From positions 1,550,001-1,614,000 of the forward strand of contig NZ_CP058579.1 of the NCBI RefSeq assembly GCF_013402875.1: DNA of 64,000 nt, given 5' to 3'. Of this stretch, positions 34,341 to 43,247 are shown piece after piece. The stretch is from Halorarum salinum. GTDB taxonomy: Archaea; Halobacteriota; Halobacteria; Halobacteriales; Haloferacaceae. The notes under the pieces are model-generated. The model made no database searches. It saw only the letters and a list, made by a program, of their open reading frames with translations, and had not been told where the DNA came from. The translations under genes were made by a program, and so were the position numbers. How positions within the stretch are numbered: the stretch's first letter is position 1; each line of letters starts with the position of its first letter.

Positions 34341-35324
34341 ATGCGTCGAAGACACGTACTCGTCGTCGTCGTCGCCGTCGCCCTCGCGCTCGTGCTCGCC
34401 GGCTGTTCGGGCGCGGGCAACGACGGCAACGGCGGCGGCGGACCGAACCTCGCGGGCGACCACGCCGACACGGGCGCCCCCGAGTCGACCCAGTCCGGCG
34501 ACGGGGCTGGCGGCGACGACGGCGGCGGGAGCGCCGACGTGGGTGCGAACGTCCAGAACCGGGAGATCATCTACACCGCCGAGGTGCGACTCGAGGTCGA
34601 CGACTACGACGCCGCGCGGGAGAACCTGACCGCGGCGGCCCGCGAGCGCGGCGGCTACGTCGGCGACGCGAACCGGCAGGTCCGCGGGAGCGGCAACGAC
34701 ACGTTCGTCGTCGGCACGGTCACGCTCCGGGTGCCCTCCGGCAACTACTCCGACGCGATGGCGGCCGTGGACGAGAACGGCGAGGTGCTCGAGTCCCGGG
34801 AGTCGACCGACGACGTCACCGACCAGGTCGTCGACCTCCGCGCACGCCTCGACAGCCTGCGGACCGAGCGCGACAGGCTCCGGGAGCTGTACGAGGAGGC
34901 GAACGACACCGAGGAGGTGCTGGCGGTCCAGCGCGAACTCTCGGACGTCCAGACCGAGATCGAGCGCGCCGAGGCGCGGCTACAGAGCCTGGAGCGGCAG
35001 GTCGCGTACAGCACCATCACGGTCCGCATCGAGGAGCCGCGACCCGACCCCCAGCCGCTCGAGGGCACGCGGTTCCACGAGACGCCGCTACTCCAGGCGT
35101 TCCTGGCGTCGGTCGACGGGGTCGTCGTGCTCCTCAGGTCCGCCGTGGTGTTCTCGGCGTACGCGCTCCCGTACGCGCTCGTCCTCGGGGTCCCGACGGT
35201 CGCCGTCGCGGCGCTGGCCAGGCGCCGCGAACTCCCGTCCCTGCGGGGCGGTGGGAACGGAGGGAATGGGGGGAACCGAGGGAACGGTGAGAACGGGCGG
35301 GAGGGGGGCAACGGGGGGGAGTGA
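34341..35324 (+). CDS. DUF4349 lipoprotein
   Basis: This 327-residue protein has a lipoprotein signal (VVVVAVALALVLAGCSGAG; lipobox LAGC with Cys near 22) and a Gly/Asp-rich spacer. The DUF4349 domain follows (REIIYTAEVRLEVDDYDAAR; TVTLRVPSGNYSDAMAAVDE). A coiled coil of about 60 residues (RARLDSLRTERDRLRELYEE; ELSDVQTEIERAEARLQSLE) leads to one membrane helix (SAYALPYALVLGVPTVAVAA) and a Gly/Asn-rich tail. It is probably anchored on the cell surface by lipid and by the C-terminal helix. No function is known for the domain. Confidence 0.88.
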   Translation: MRRRHVLVVVVAVALALVLAGCSGAGNDGNGGGGPNLAGDHADTGAPESTQSGDGAGGDDGGGSADVGANVQNREIIYTAEVRLEVDDYDAARENLTAAARERGGYVGDANRQVRGSGNDTFVVGTVTLRVPSGNYSDAMAAVDENGEVLESRESTDDVTDQVVDLRARLDSLRTERDRLRELYEEANDTEEVLAVQRELSDVQTEIERAEARLQSLERQVAYSTITVRIEEPRPDPQPLEGTRFHETPLLQAFLASVDGVVVLLRSAVVFSAYALPYALVLGVPTVAVAALARRRELPSLRGGGNGGNGGNRGNGENGREGGNGGE

Positions 35325-35421
35325 CGCGGCCGCGACGAGCCACCCGCCGCCGACCGGTCGAGTGCGCGGGAATATCGGCCCGACCGGGGGACCTTTCCCG
35401 TCCGGTTCCCGACTCCGGAGC

Positions 35422-36168
35422 ATGACGCTCGCCTCTGCGCTCGCGGCCGGCGCGATCGTCGGCGCCCGACACGCGCTGGAATCGGACCACCTCGCGGCGG
35501 TGGCGACCATCGTCGAGGAGGACGAGTCCCGACCCGGCCTGGTGGGCGCGTCGTGGGGCGTGGGTCACTCGCTTCCCGTCGTCCTCCTCGGACTCACGTT
35601 CGTCTGGCTCGGCGTTCGACTCCCGGGGGCGTTCACCGTCCTGTTCGAGGCGGTGGTCGGCGCAGTACTGGTGTTCCTCGGCGCCAGGATGCTGTGGCGG
35701 GTGCTCCGGGACCGACCGGCGACTGGCCACGACCACCGGGACGGGACGGGATCCCACGAGGACGCGGACGGGACGTCGCCCGCAGACCGCGGCGACGGGA
35801 CCCGCCACCGGGACGGCGCCGGCGGAACTGGCCACACGCACATCCGGTTCGGCGGCCTCTCACTGGGGCTCACGCACGGCCACCTCGACGGGGAGGGCGT
35901 CGCGGTCGGCGTGCTCCACGGGCTGGCCGGGAGCGGCGCGCTCGTCGTCCTGCTCGTCTCGTCGGCCCCGACCGCGGCGGCGGCCGCCTCGTTCCTCGCG
36001 TCGTTCGCCCTGCTGTCGGTCGTCACCATGGCGCTGGTCGTGGCGGTCTGGGGGCGGACGCTCGGGACGCGGTTCGAGCGCGTCCTCGAGGTCACGGCGG
36101 GGGTCGTCGGCGTCGCCGTCGGTGCGCTCCTGCTCGCCGAGCAGGTCGGGCTCGCGGGCGTCCTCTGA
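35422..36168 (+). CDS. NiCoT-like nickel/cobalt transporter
   Basis: This 248-residue membrane protein has two three-helix halves and a His-rich linker. Helix 1 carries AIVGARHALESDHLAAVATI, close to the HxxxxDH signature of NiCoT (HoxN/NixA) permeases. Helix 4 carries GVLHGLAGSGALVVLLVSSA. The linker (residues about 105-150) has many His and Asp (HDHRDGTGSHEDADG; GTGHTHIRF), as expected for metal capture. Nickel or cobalt uptake is likely; the metal cannot be chosen from sequence. A cobalt-type nitrile hydratase lies 11 kb away. Confidence 0.8.
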   Translation: MTLASALAAGAIVGARHALESDHLAAVATIVEEDESRPGLVGASWGVGHSLPVVLLGLTFVWLGVRLPGAFTVLFEAVVGAVLVFLGARMLWRVLRDRPATGHDHRDGTGSHEDADGTSPADRGDGTRHRDGAGGTGHTHIRFGGLSLGLTHGHLDGEGVAVGVLHGLAGSGALVVLLVSSAPTAAAAASFLASFALLSVVTMALVVAVWGRTLGTRFERVLEVTAGVVGVAVGALLLAEQVGLAGVL

Positions 36169-36295
36169 GCCCGCGCGCCCCGGGTCCGATGCCGGGTCGA
36201 TGGAGGTCGATGCGGACCCGGTCGGCCCGCGGTCGAACCCGGCCGCGCCGACCGGTTGGGGAAGCTATTTCGCCCGGCGACCGTACCCACGAGCG

Positions 36296-38410
36296 ATGAG
36301 CGAACTCCCCATCGACGCCCACTACGACCTCACGGAGGTCCGCGACGTCGCCCTCTCGCCCGACGGGAGTCGGGTCGCGTTCCTCGCGGACGAGTTCGAC
36401 GCCGACGAGGACGAGCGCGTCCCGTCGCTGTTTCTCGTCCCGGCCGACGGCTCGCGGGACCCCCACCGGCTCACGCGCCTCCCCGGCGCGTCGGGTCCGA
36501 AGTGGAGCCCGGACGGCGACCGCCTGGCGTTCCTCGCCGCCCGCGAGGAGGACGTCGCGCGCCGCGTGGGGGTCGATGCGGACGGCGACGATGCGGACGG
36601 CGAGGGCGGGGACGGGGACGCGACCGCCGACGACGAACCGGCCGGTGACGACGAACCGGACCGGCAGGTCTGGCTGTTCGACCTCGCGCTCGGCGGCGAC
36701 GCCCGCCAGGTGACCGACTTCCCGGAGGGCGCGGCGGAGTTCGACTGGAGCCCGGACGGCGACAGGCTCGCCGTCGCCGCCCGCGACCCGACCGACGAGG
36801 AGCGCGCCTACCTCGACGCGCGCGAGGAGGGCGGCCCCGTGGAGACGGAACGGCTCCAGCACAAGTTGGACGGCGTCGGCTACACCGACACCGTGCGGAC
36901 GTACCTCCACGTCGTCGACGTCGGGACCGGCGAGGCCGAGAAGCTGGAGGACGCGTACGGCGGCGGTGCCTTCTCCGGGCTCCGCGGCCTCCAGCCCGCG
37001 TGGGGCCCGACCGACCGCATCGCCTTCTGCGCGTACCACGGCGAGGACGGCGACGACACGCTCGTCACCGACGTGTTCACCGTCGCGCCCGACGGCACCG
37101 ACCTGCGGCGACTCACCGACTCGGACCTCTCGGCGAACGCCCCCGAGTGGTCGCCCTCGGGCGAGCGACTCGCGTTCGCCGGAGCGAACCCGGAAAACTG
37201 GTGCATCCCGACGCAGCTGTACTGCCACGAGGACGGCGAATACGGGTCGCTGACCGCGGACCTCGACCGGACGCTCGCCCGCGGCGCGGACATCGACTGG
37301 GTCGACGACGGGACCCTCTACACGACGATCGGCGACGAGGCGCGCACCCGCCTGCTCCGCGTCTCGGTCGACGGGACGACCGAGCGCACCTTCGAGGCGC
37401 AGGGGAACGACCGCGCGCTCGGGAACGTCGACGTCGCCGACGGCAGGGCCGCCTTTACCCTCTCGCACCCGAGCGAGGGCGAGGACGTGTACGCCGTGGA
37501 CGCGGCGGACCTCGGGGCGGACGAGGAGCCCGAATCGCTCGTCCGCCTCTCCGAGGTCAACGCCGACCTGACCGACGAGTACCCGATGCCCGAGGTCCGG
37601 CGCGTCGAGTGGGAGAGCGAGGGCAACGCCATCTCGGGCATCGTCTACCACGACCCCGACGCGGACCCCGAGGACGGCGACCACCCGCTCGTCGTCGCCA
37701 TCCACGGCGGCCCCGTGAGCTACGACGAGCCGACCTTCTCGTTCGCCCACGCGGCGCTCACCTCCCGCGGCTACGTCGTGCTCCGGCCGAACTACCGCGG
37801 CGGCTCCTCGTTCGGCCGCGACTTCTGCGAGGCGCTCCACGGCCAGTGGGGCACCCACGAGGTGACCGACGTCGCCGCCGGCGTCGAGTCGATGGTCGAG
37901 CGCGGGTGGGCGGACCCCGACCGCGTGTTCGGCTACGGCTTCTCCTACGGCGGCATCGCGCAGGGGTTCCTCGTCACCCGGGAGCCGGACCTGTTCGCGG
38001 CGGCCGCGCCCGAACACGGCATCTACGACCTCCGGTCCGCGTACGGCACCGACGACTCCCACCTCTGGATGGAGAACGAGTACGGCTACCCGTGGGAGGT
38101 GCCCGAGGAGATCGACGCCTCCTCGGCCATCACCGACGTCGGGAGCCTCGAGACGCCGCTGCTCGTCACCGCCGGCCGCGACGACTGGCGCTGCCCGCCC
38201 TCACAGTCCGAACAGCTCTACGTCGCGGCGAAGGCGCGGGGCGTCGACGCGCGGCTGGTCGTCTACGAGGACGAACACCACGACGTCGGGACGCCCGACC
38301 GGGCCGTCCACCGGCTCGAGGAGGTGCTCGCGTGGTACGAGCGCCACGACCCCGCCACCGGGGACGGCGCGGGGACGGACCCGCACGGGCGGTCCGAGAC
38401 GGGCGAGTAA
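36296..38410 (+). CDS. S9 family acylaminoacyl-peptidase-like protease
   Basis: This 704-residue protein has an N-terminal seven-bladed propeller with repeated SPDG motifs (VALSPDGSRVAFLAD; PKWSPDGDRLAFLA; EFDWSPDGDRLAVAA; PEWSPSGERLAFAG). The alpha/beta-hydrolase domain follows from about residue 440. The triad is Ser in VFGYGFSYGGIAQGF (about 547), Asp in VTAGRDDWRCPPSQSE and His in VYEDEHHDVGT; the oxyanion region is VVAIHGGPVSYDE. It hydrolyses short peptides in the cytoplasm. ATG at 36296 is supported by the TATA-like AGCTATTTCG about 27 nt upstream. Confidence 0.93.
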   Translation: MSELPIDAHYDLTEVRDVALSPDGSRVAFLADEFDADEDERVPSLFLVPADGSRDPHRLTRLPGASGPKWSPDGDRLAFLAAREEDVARRVGVDADGDDADGEGGDGDATADDEPAGDDEPDRQVWLFDLALGGDARQVTDFPEGAAEFDWSPDGDRLAVAARDPTDEERAYLDAREEGGPVETERLQHKLDGVGYTDTVRTYLHVVDVGTGEAEKLEDAYGGGAFSGLRGLQPAWGPTDRIAFCAYHGEDGDDTLVTDVFTVAPDGTDLRRLTDSDLSANAPEWSPSGERLAFAGANPENWCIPTQLYCHEDGEYGSLTADLDRTLARGADIDWVDDGTLYTTIGDEARTRLLRVSVDGTTERTFEAQGNDRALGNVDVADGRAAFTLSHPSEGEDVYAVDAADLGADEEPESLVRLSEVNADLTDEYPMPEVRRVEWESEGNAISGIVYHDPDADPEDGDHPLVVAIHGGPVSYDEPTFSFAHAALTSRGYVVLRPNYRGGSSFGRDFCEALHGQWGTHEVTDVAAGVESMVERGWADPDRVFGYGFSYGGIAQGFLVTREPDLFAAAAPEHGIYDLRSAYGTDDSHLWMENEYGYPWEVPEEIDASSAITDVGSLETPLLVTAGRDDWRCPPSQSEQLYVAAKARGVDARLVVYEDEHHDVGTPDRAVHRLEEVLAWYERHDPATGDGAGTDPHGRSETGE

Positions 38411-38460
38411 CTCGGGTCCGGCGGGGTCCGGTTCCGGTCGGAACTCGACGTCGTACCCCG

Positions 38461-39240
38461 TCAGTCCTCGATCCGGTGGCCGAACGCCCTGAGCGTCCGC
38501 TCGCCGGCGTCGCTGACCGAGACGTACTTCGACCGGCCGACCGCGGTCACCTCCACGTCCCCCCGCTCCAGGAGCGGGTCGAGGACGTGCGAGTCGAGGA
38601 GCCGGTAGTACCCCTTCTCGGTGCTCGCGTCCGAGGAGGCGACGAACGGGAACCCCGACTCGCGCACGTACTCGACGAGGTCACCCTTCGACACGCCCGC
38701 GTAGCGCCCCGTCACGTCCCGCCCCTCGTCGGCGGCGTCGACGTGCGCGAGGACGGCGAGCTGTTCGTCGGGCGGCGTCTCAACCGGGTAGGCGGGGAGC
38801 GCCTGCACCTCGGCGACGGTCTCGTGGGTCGGCTCGTGGGGGAGCCGGTCGCCGTCCGGGCCGTAGTCGGGCCGGGCGTACAGCGGCGTCGCGCCGGTCA
38901 TCATGCACGCCATCGCGCCGGCGACGGCGGTGATGCGGCTGCCCGAGGAGATGTTCACGTACACGTCGTCGCCGGCGTGGTCGTCGATGGCGGCCGCGAC
39001 CGCGCCGAGCGCGTCGTAGAAGTCGAACAGGTCGCAGGCCCTGCGCTCCAGGTCGACGCGGTCGTTCGCCTCGAGTTCCCCCAGGAACTCGGCCAAGTAC
39101 GGGAGGTCGGCGTCGCCGTCGGCGTACTCCAGCGCCACGACCTTGTCCGCGCGCCAGCGAAACACCGGCTCGCGGAGCCGCGCGTACTCGGCGCCCAGCG
39201 GCACCACCTGCACCCGGAGGGGGACCGGCGGGTCGTCCAT
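38461..39240 (-). CDS. HFX_2341/DUF6293-like regulator with CARF-like sensor
   Basis: This 259-residue protein has an N-terminal Rossmann-like domain containing VYVNISSGSRITAVAGAMAC near residue 100. That is the strand-turn-helix pattern (N-x-S/T-x-G-S/T) of CARF domains, which bind cyclic oligonucleotides in CRISPR ancillary regulators. A winged-helix C-terminus follows (EKGYYRLLDSHVLDPLLERG; VTAVGRSKYVSVSDAGERTL). I believe it belongs to the haloarchaeal HFX_2341 (DUF6293) family. No cas gene or CRISPR array is nearby, so the ligand may be unrelated to CRISPR. Targets unknown. Confidence 0.78.
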   Translation of the reverse strand: MDDPPVPLRVQVVPLGAEYARLREPVFRWRADKVVALEYADGDADLPYLAEFLGELEANDRVDLERRACDLFDFYDALGAVAAAIDDHAGDDVYVNISSGSRITAVAGAMACMMTGATPLYARPDYGPDGDRLPHEPTHETVAEVQALPAYPVETPPDEQLAVLAHVDAADEGRDVTGRYAGVSKGDLVEYVRESGFPFVASSDASTEKGYYRLLDSHVLDPLLERGDVEVTAVGRSKYVSVSDAGERTLRAFGHRIED

Positions 39241-39336
39241 GGTGGTCGGCCGCCGCGAACGGTAATGACGGTATCGAACCGTCGTGACCGTTCCCGATCG
39301 CCGACGTCCCCCGTCCCGTTCGCCGACCGCCCCAGT

Positions 39337-40206
39337 TCAACCGGTGGCCGCCAGCAGCGCCCCGACCCCGACCACCCCCAGCGCGAGCAGGTCGAGGGGG
39401 CTGAGCGACTGTCCGAGCGCGAGCCACCCGAGCGCCGCGACCTGCAGCAGCATCGTGTTGTTGACGACGCTCGCCTCGACGGCGGTGAGCGTCCTGAGCG
39501 CGACGTTCCAGAGCCAGAACGCGAGCGCCGTGTTGACGACCGCGAGCCAGGCGACGACCCCGATTTCGGGCGGCGCCAGCGGCGGGATCGGCTCCGTGGC
39601 GAGCGCGGTCGCCGCGAGCAGGAGCGCCCCGACGGTCATGCTGACGGTCGTAACCGCCAGCGCCGGGAGCGTCCGGTCACGGTTCGCCGCCCGGCCGACG
39701 ACCGCCCCGCCGGCGTTCCCGGCGAGCGCGAGCAGGCCGGCGAGCAACCCGGCGCCGAGGGCGGGCGCGGCGTCGAAGTAGAGGACCGCGCCGGCGACGA
39801 GCGTCACGACGCCGACGCCGGTCCGGGCGGTCGGGCGCTCGCCCAACGTCGGCCACGCGACCGCCGCGACGACCGCCGGGGTCGCCGTGAGCAGCAGGCT
39901 CACCGCCGCGGCCCGGAGCGACGTCAGCGCGAGGAACTGCCCGCCCTGCGTGACGCCGTACAGCAGGACGCCGAGCGCGAGGAGCCGCAGCCACTCGACG
40001 CGTGAGGCGCTCGCGAGCGACCGGTGCTGGCCGCGAAGCACCGTCGCGACGGCGAGCATCGCGGCCGCCAGGCCGTAGCGGAGCGCGGCGAACGAAAGCG
40101 GCGGAAGCGTCCGGAGGCCGACGTCGATCAGGACGTAGGAACTCGACCAGAGGAACGTGACGAGGAGGCCGAGCCCGATGGCCCGGCGCGTGGAACCGAC
40201 GTTCAC
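39337..40206 (-). CDS. EamA/DMT family transporter
   Basis: This 289-residue protein has ten predicted membrane helices in two EamA repeats. The first starts AIGLGLLVTFLWSSSYVLID; the second contains GLLAGLLALAGNAGGAVVGR and EIGVVAWLAVVNTALAFWLW. DMT-family proteins export or import small metabolites such as amino acids and nucleosides. Substrate unknown. It lies downstream of the macro-domain gene in divergent orientation. Confidence 0.88.
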   Translation of the reverse strand: MNVGSTRRAIGLGLLVTFLWSSSYVLIDVGLRTLPPLSFAALRYGLAAAMLAVATVLRGQHRSLASASRVEWLRLLALGVLLYGVTQGGQFLALTSLRAAAVSLLLTATPAVVAAVAWPTLGERPTARTGVGVVTLVAGAVLYFDAAPALGAGLLAGLLALAGNAGGAVVGRAANRDRTLPALAVTTVSMTVGALLLAATALATEPIPPLAPPEIGVVAWLAVVNTALAFWLWNVALRTLTAVEASVVNNTMLLQVAALGWLALGQSLSPLDLLALGVVGVGALLAATG

Positions 40207-40332
40207 GGGTCCGGGTGGCTATCATGAGGACGTTACGGTACCCCCGTTACCATCGTTACTACCCCTACCGGGCCGGACGCGGCTGGCCGATCCGGAGGTA
40301 GAGATACGGGACTCCGACCGAAACCGCCACCC

Positions 40333-40833
40333 ATGGACTTCGAGGTGATTCGCGGCGACATCGCCGATCAGTCCGCCGACGCGCTCGTGAACGCCGCCGG
40401 GACCAGCCTCCGGATGGGGTCGGGCGTCGCCGGCGCGCTCCGCCGCCGTGGCGGCGAGGAACTGAACGAGGCCGCGATGGAACGGGGGCCAGTAGACCTC
40501 GGCGACGTGGCGGTGACCGACGCCTACGGGCTCGACGCGGCGTACGTGATCCACGCGGCGGCGATGCCCCACTACGGAGACGGGGAGGCGACCGCCGGGA
40601 GCGTCCGCGACGCGACGCGGAACGCGCTGGCGACGGCCGACGGACGGGGCTGTGAGTCGCTGGTGATCCCGGCGCTCGGCTGCGGGGTCGCGGGCTTCGA
40701 CCTCCGCGAGGGCGCCCGGACCATCGCCGAGGAGATACGTTCGTTCGAACCGGAGTCGCTGACGGACGTGCGCTTCATCGCGTACTCGGACGAGGAGTAC
40801 CGAACGGTTCGCGAGGCGGTCGAGGGCGCGTGA
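40333..40833 (+). CDS. Macro domain protein (ADP-ribose binding)
   Basis: This 166-residue single macro domain has MDFEVIRGDIADQSADALVN followed by AAGTSLRMGSGVAGALRRRG (loop 1 binding ADP-ribose) and VIPALGCGVAGFDLREGART (loop 2). Likely roles are hydrolysis of ADP-ribose from proteins or of O-acetyl-ADP-ribose. NAAGTSLRMGSGVA resembles ALC1/TARG-like and archaeal Af1521-type proteins. It overlaps no neighbour. Confidence 0.9.
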   Translation: MDFEVIRGDIADQSADALVNAAGTSLRMGSGVAGALRRRGGEELNEAAMERGPVDLGDVAVTDAYGLDAAYVIHAAAMPHYGDGEATAGSVRDATRNALATADGRGCESLVIPALGCGVAGFDLREGARTIAEEIRSFEPESLTDVRFIAYSDEEYRTVREAVEGA

Positions 40834-40844
40834 CCGGCCCCGGC

Positions 40845-41690
40845 TCAGTCCTGCTCCGAAGCGTCCGGGTCGAGGTCGACGTCCTCGCCGACGAGCGCGA
40901 TGTGGCCGTAGTTGAGCAGGCCGACGAACACCGTCCCGCCGACGACGTTGCCGAGGGTGGTCCAGAGGAGGAAGTGGACCAGCCCGCCGACGCCCACCCC
41001 CTGTCCGAGCAGGAGCGCGGTCAGCACCTCCGTCGTCCCGAGGATGCTGTGGTGGAACGGCCCGAACCCGATGGCGCCCGTGCCGAGGAGGACGAACGCC
41101 GCCCGCCCGATGGTGTCGCGGCTGGCCGCCGAGAGCCACGTCACGAGCCCCATCAGCCAGCCCGCGAGCACGCCGCTGAGGGTGACCGCCCACCAGGGGA
41201 GCGGCACCAGCGCGCCGGCGAGGCTGCCGAACGCCGAGGCCGAGAGGACGTCGCGCGAGGCGACGACGCCGGTCAGCAGGGCCGAGAAGACGGCACAGCC
41301 GACCAGGTTCGATGCGTAGGTGACCGCCCACAGCCTGCCGAGGTCGCGGCTCGAAGCCTGCCCGTCGAGCACCGGGAGCACGCCGAGCGTGGAGTGTGCC
41401 GTGAACAGCTCCGTCTGTCCGACGACGACGAAGAGGAACGCGACCGAGGAGGCGGCCGCGAGCGCGGTCTGCTGGACCAGGTCGGAGTCGAAGCCGCCCG
41501 AGAGCGTCAGCACCAGCCCCATGAACAGCGCGCCGAAGCTCAGGTTCAGCCCCGCCGAGATGCCCGAGAGGAACAGCCCCGAGTTCGGCCGGTCCATCTC
41601 CGTGAGCGCGTTGTCCATCTCACGCTCGAGGATGTTCCGGTACGAGAGCGTCGCCCCCGAGGGGTCGCCGTCGCCGTCCGTGGACTCCAT
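40845..41690 (-). CDS. Formate/nitrite transporter family channel
   Basis: This 281-residue FNT protein has six membrane helices. The family marks are SGISAGLNLSFGALFMGLVL, GQTELFTAHSTLGVLPVLDG (Omega-loop region), VTYASNLVGCAVFSALLTGV and IGFGPFHHSILGTTEVLTAL with the central-pore His. LLWTTLGNVVGGTVFVGLLN closes the pore. It conducts small monovalent anions such as formate, nitrite or hydrosulfide. The hydrophilic N-terminus is acidic. The 3' end faces the macro-domain gene. Confidence 0.9.
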   Translation of the reverse strand: MESTDGDGDPSGATLSYRNILEREMDNALTEMDRPNSGLFLSGISAGLNLSFGALFMGLVLTLSGGFDSDLVQQTALAAASSVAFLFVVVGQTELFTAHSTLGVLPVLDGQASSRDLGRLWAVTYASNLVGCAVFSALLTGVVASRDVLSASAFGSLAGALVPLPWWAVTLSGVLAGWLMGLVTWLSAASRDTIGRAAFVLLGTGAIGFGPFHHSILGTTEVLTALLLGQGVGVGGLVHFLLWTTLGNVVGGTVFVGLLNYGHIALVGEDVDLDPDASEQD

Positions 41691-41806
41691 ACCGCCGGTT
41701 CGCCACGAGGAGGGTTAATTCGACGGGCCGACCGCCGACCGAACCGCCCCGAACGACGGGTCGGGCCCGCAGTGGCTTCAAACGTTCCCGGGCCGTACTC
41801 CGGCCG

Positions 41807-43192
41807 ATGACCGGCTCCACCGCCGCGGCGCTCGAGACCCCACTCCGTGTCGGGGACGTCGCGCTCCCGAACCGGCTCTACCGCGCGCCGCTGCTCGAGT
41901 GCGCCGGGAACGGCCCCGGCGCCGTCGACGCGCTCGTCGACGCGCTCGAACCGGCGGCCGCCGCCGGTGCGGGACTGGTCTGTCAGGGCGCGACCATCGT
42001 CCGCCCGGAGGGCGGCTGTGCCGCGCCGGGGATGACGCGCGTCCACGATCCGGACTTCGTCGCGGACCTCGAACGGCTCACGGAGGCGGTCCACGCCCAC
42101 GGCGGACGGATCGCGATCCAGCTCGAACACGGCGGCCTGCGCTCGATGGAGACCTGGCACCACGGGCACCGCGACGCCAACCCGGGCCTCGAACAGCTCG
42201 CGGTCTCGGAGCCGCCGCTTCCCCTCCGGGTGCTCGACCGCGCAGGGTTCCTCTCGTACGACCCCCGCGTCCTCTCGACCGACGAGGTGTACGACCTCGC
42301 CGCGGACTTCGGCCGGTCCGCGGCGTACGCGGCCGACGCGGGCTACGACCTGATCCACCTCGCGGGCGCGAACATGGGCATCGTCCAGCAGTTCCTGTCC
42401 CCGTTCTACAACCGGCGGGACGACGAGTTCGGCGACGGCGTCCGCTTTCTGGAACTCGTCCGGGAGGAGATCCGCGATCGCGCGGGCGACGTGCCCGTGA
42501 CGACCAAGGTGCCCGCGGAGACCGAGGCGCCGCCGTTCGTCCGCCGGCGGCTCACGGGAGCGGACTGCGTTCGGCTGTGCCAGCGGCTCGAGGCGGCGGG
42601 GTACGACGCGCTCGTCCCCGTGTCGGGCTCGGTGTTCTGGGACATGAGCGTGATCCGGGGCGAGTTCCCGGCCCGGTCGTGGCGCGACGATCGGTTCCGC
42701 GGGGGGTACGCGGCGGCCTTCGGCTCCCGCTGGCGCGCGGCGCTCGTCGCGCTGGCGAACTGGGTCGAGTCCCTCCGGTACGGCTTCGAGCCCGCCTGGA
42801 ACGCCGACCTCTGCGGTCGGGTCCGGGAACGGGTCGACGTGCCGGTGTTCTGCGAGGGCGGCGTCCGCGACCGGGGAACGATCGACGACCTGCTGGGAAC
42901 CGCCTGCGACGCGGTCGGGATGGCCCGCCCGTTCTACGCCGAACCGCGGCTCCCCGCCCGACTGCTCGGCGCTGCGGGTGACGGGGCCACGGGTAACGAC
43001 GCCGCGGGTGACGGCGCGATCGATGTGCCGCCTGCCGCGGTCGCCTGCGAGAACTGCAACAACTGCGTCGTCCCCCAGGCGTCGGGCGAGTCGGGGATCT
43101 GTCGGACGCCGTCGGTGCTCCGCCGGGTCGGGGAGCGGCGGCGGGCCGGCGAGTACGACCGCGACGCGGACCGGTCCGCCGCCGACCCCTGA
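41807..43192 (+). CDS. NADH:flavin oxidoreductase (Old Yellow Enzyme family) with Fe-S motif
   Basis: This 461-residue FMN-binding TIM barrel has LPNRLYRAPLLECAG, GRIAIQLEHGGLRS near residue 100, AGYDLIHLAGANMGIVQQFL and VFCEGGVRDRGTIDDLLGTA. The C-terminus carries AVACENCNNCVVPQASGESG and ICRTP. Its C-x2-C-x2-C-x12-C pattern is the 4Fe-4S motif of 2,4-dienoyl-CoA reductase and related enzymes. The FAD/NAD domain that normally follows is absent. Electrons may come from a separate partner, or the enzyme may be a simple ene-reductase with a structural cluster. Substrate unknown. Confidence 0.85.
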   Translation: MTGSTAAALETPLRVGDVALPNRLYRAPLLECAGNGPGAVDALVDALEPAAAAGAGLVCQGATIVRPEGGCAAPGMTRVHDPDFVADLERLTEAVHAHGGRIAIQLEHGGLRSMETWHHGHRDANPGLEQLAVSEPPLPLRVLDRAGFLSYDPRVLSTDEVYDLAADFGRSAAYAADAGYDLIHLAGANMGIVQQFLSPFYNRRDDEFGDGVRFLELVREEIRDRAGDVPVTTKVPAETEAPPFVRRRLTGADCVRLCQRLEAAGYDALVPVSGSVFWDMSVIRGEFPARSWRDDRFRGGYAAAFGSRWRAALVALANWVESLRYGFEPAWNADLCGRVRERVDVPVFCEGGVRDRGTIDDLLGTACDAVGMARPFYAEPRLPARLLGAAGDGATGNDAAGDGAIDVPPAAVACENCNNCVVPQASGESGICRTPSVLRRVGERRRAGEYDRDADRSAADP

Positions 43193-43247
43193 CCGGATCG
43201 ACGGGCCCCCGTCGGGTCCAGCGTACACGGCCGTCGGCCATGACCTC

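Noticed and set aside
38461-39240. A CRISPR-linked CARF effector locus
   Set aside because: No cas genes, repeats or nuclease domain lie nearby; the neighbours are a peptidase and a transporter.
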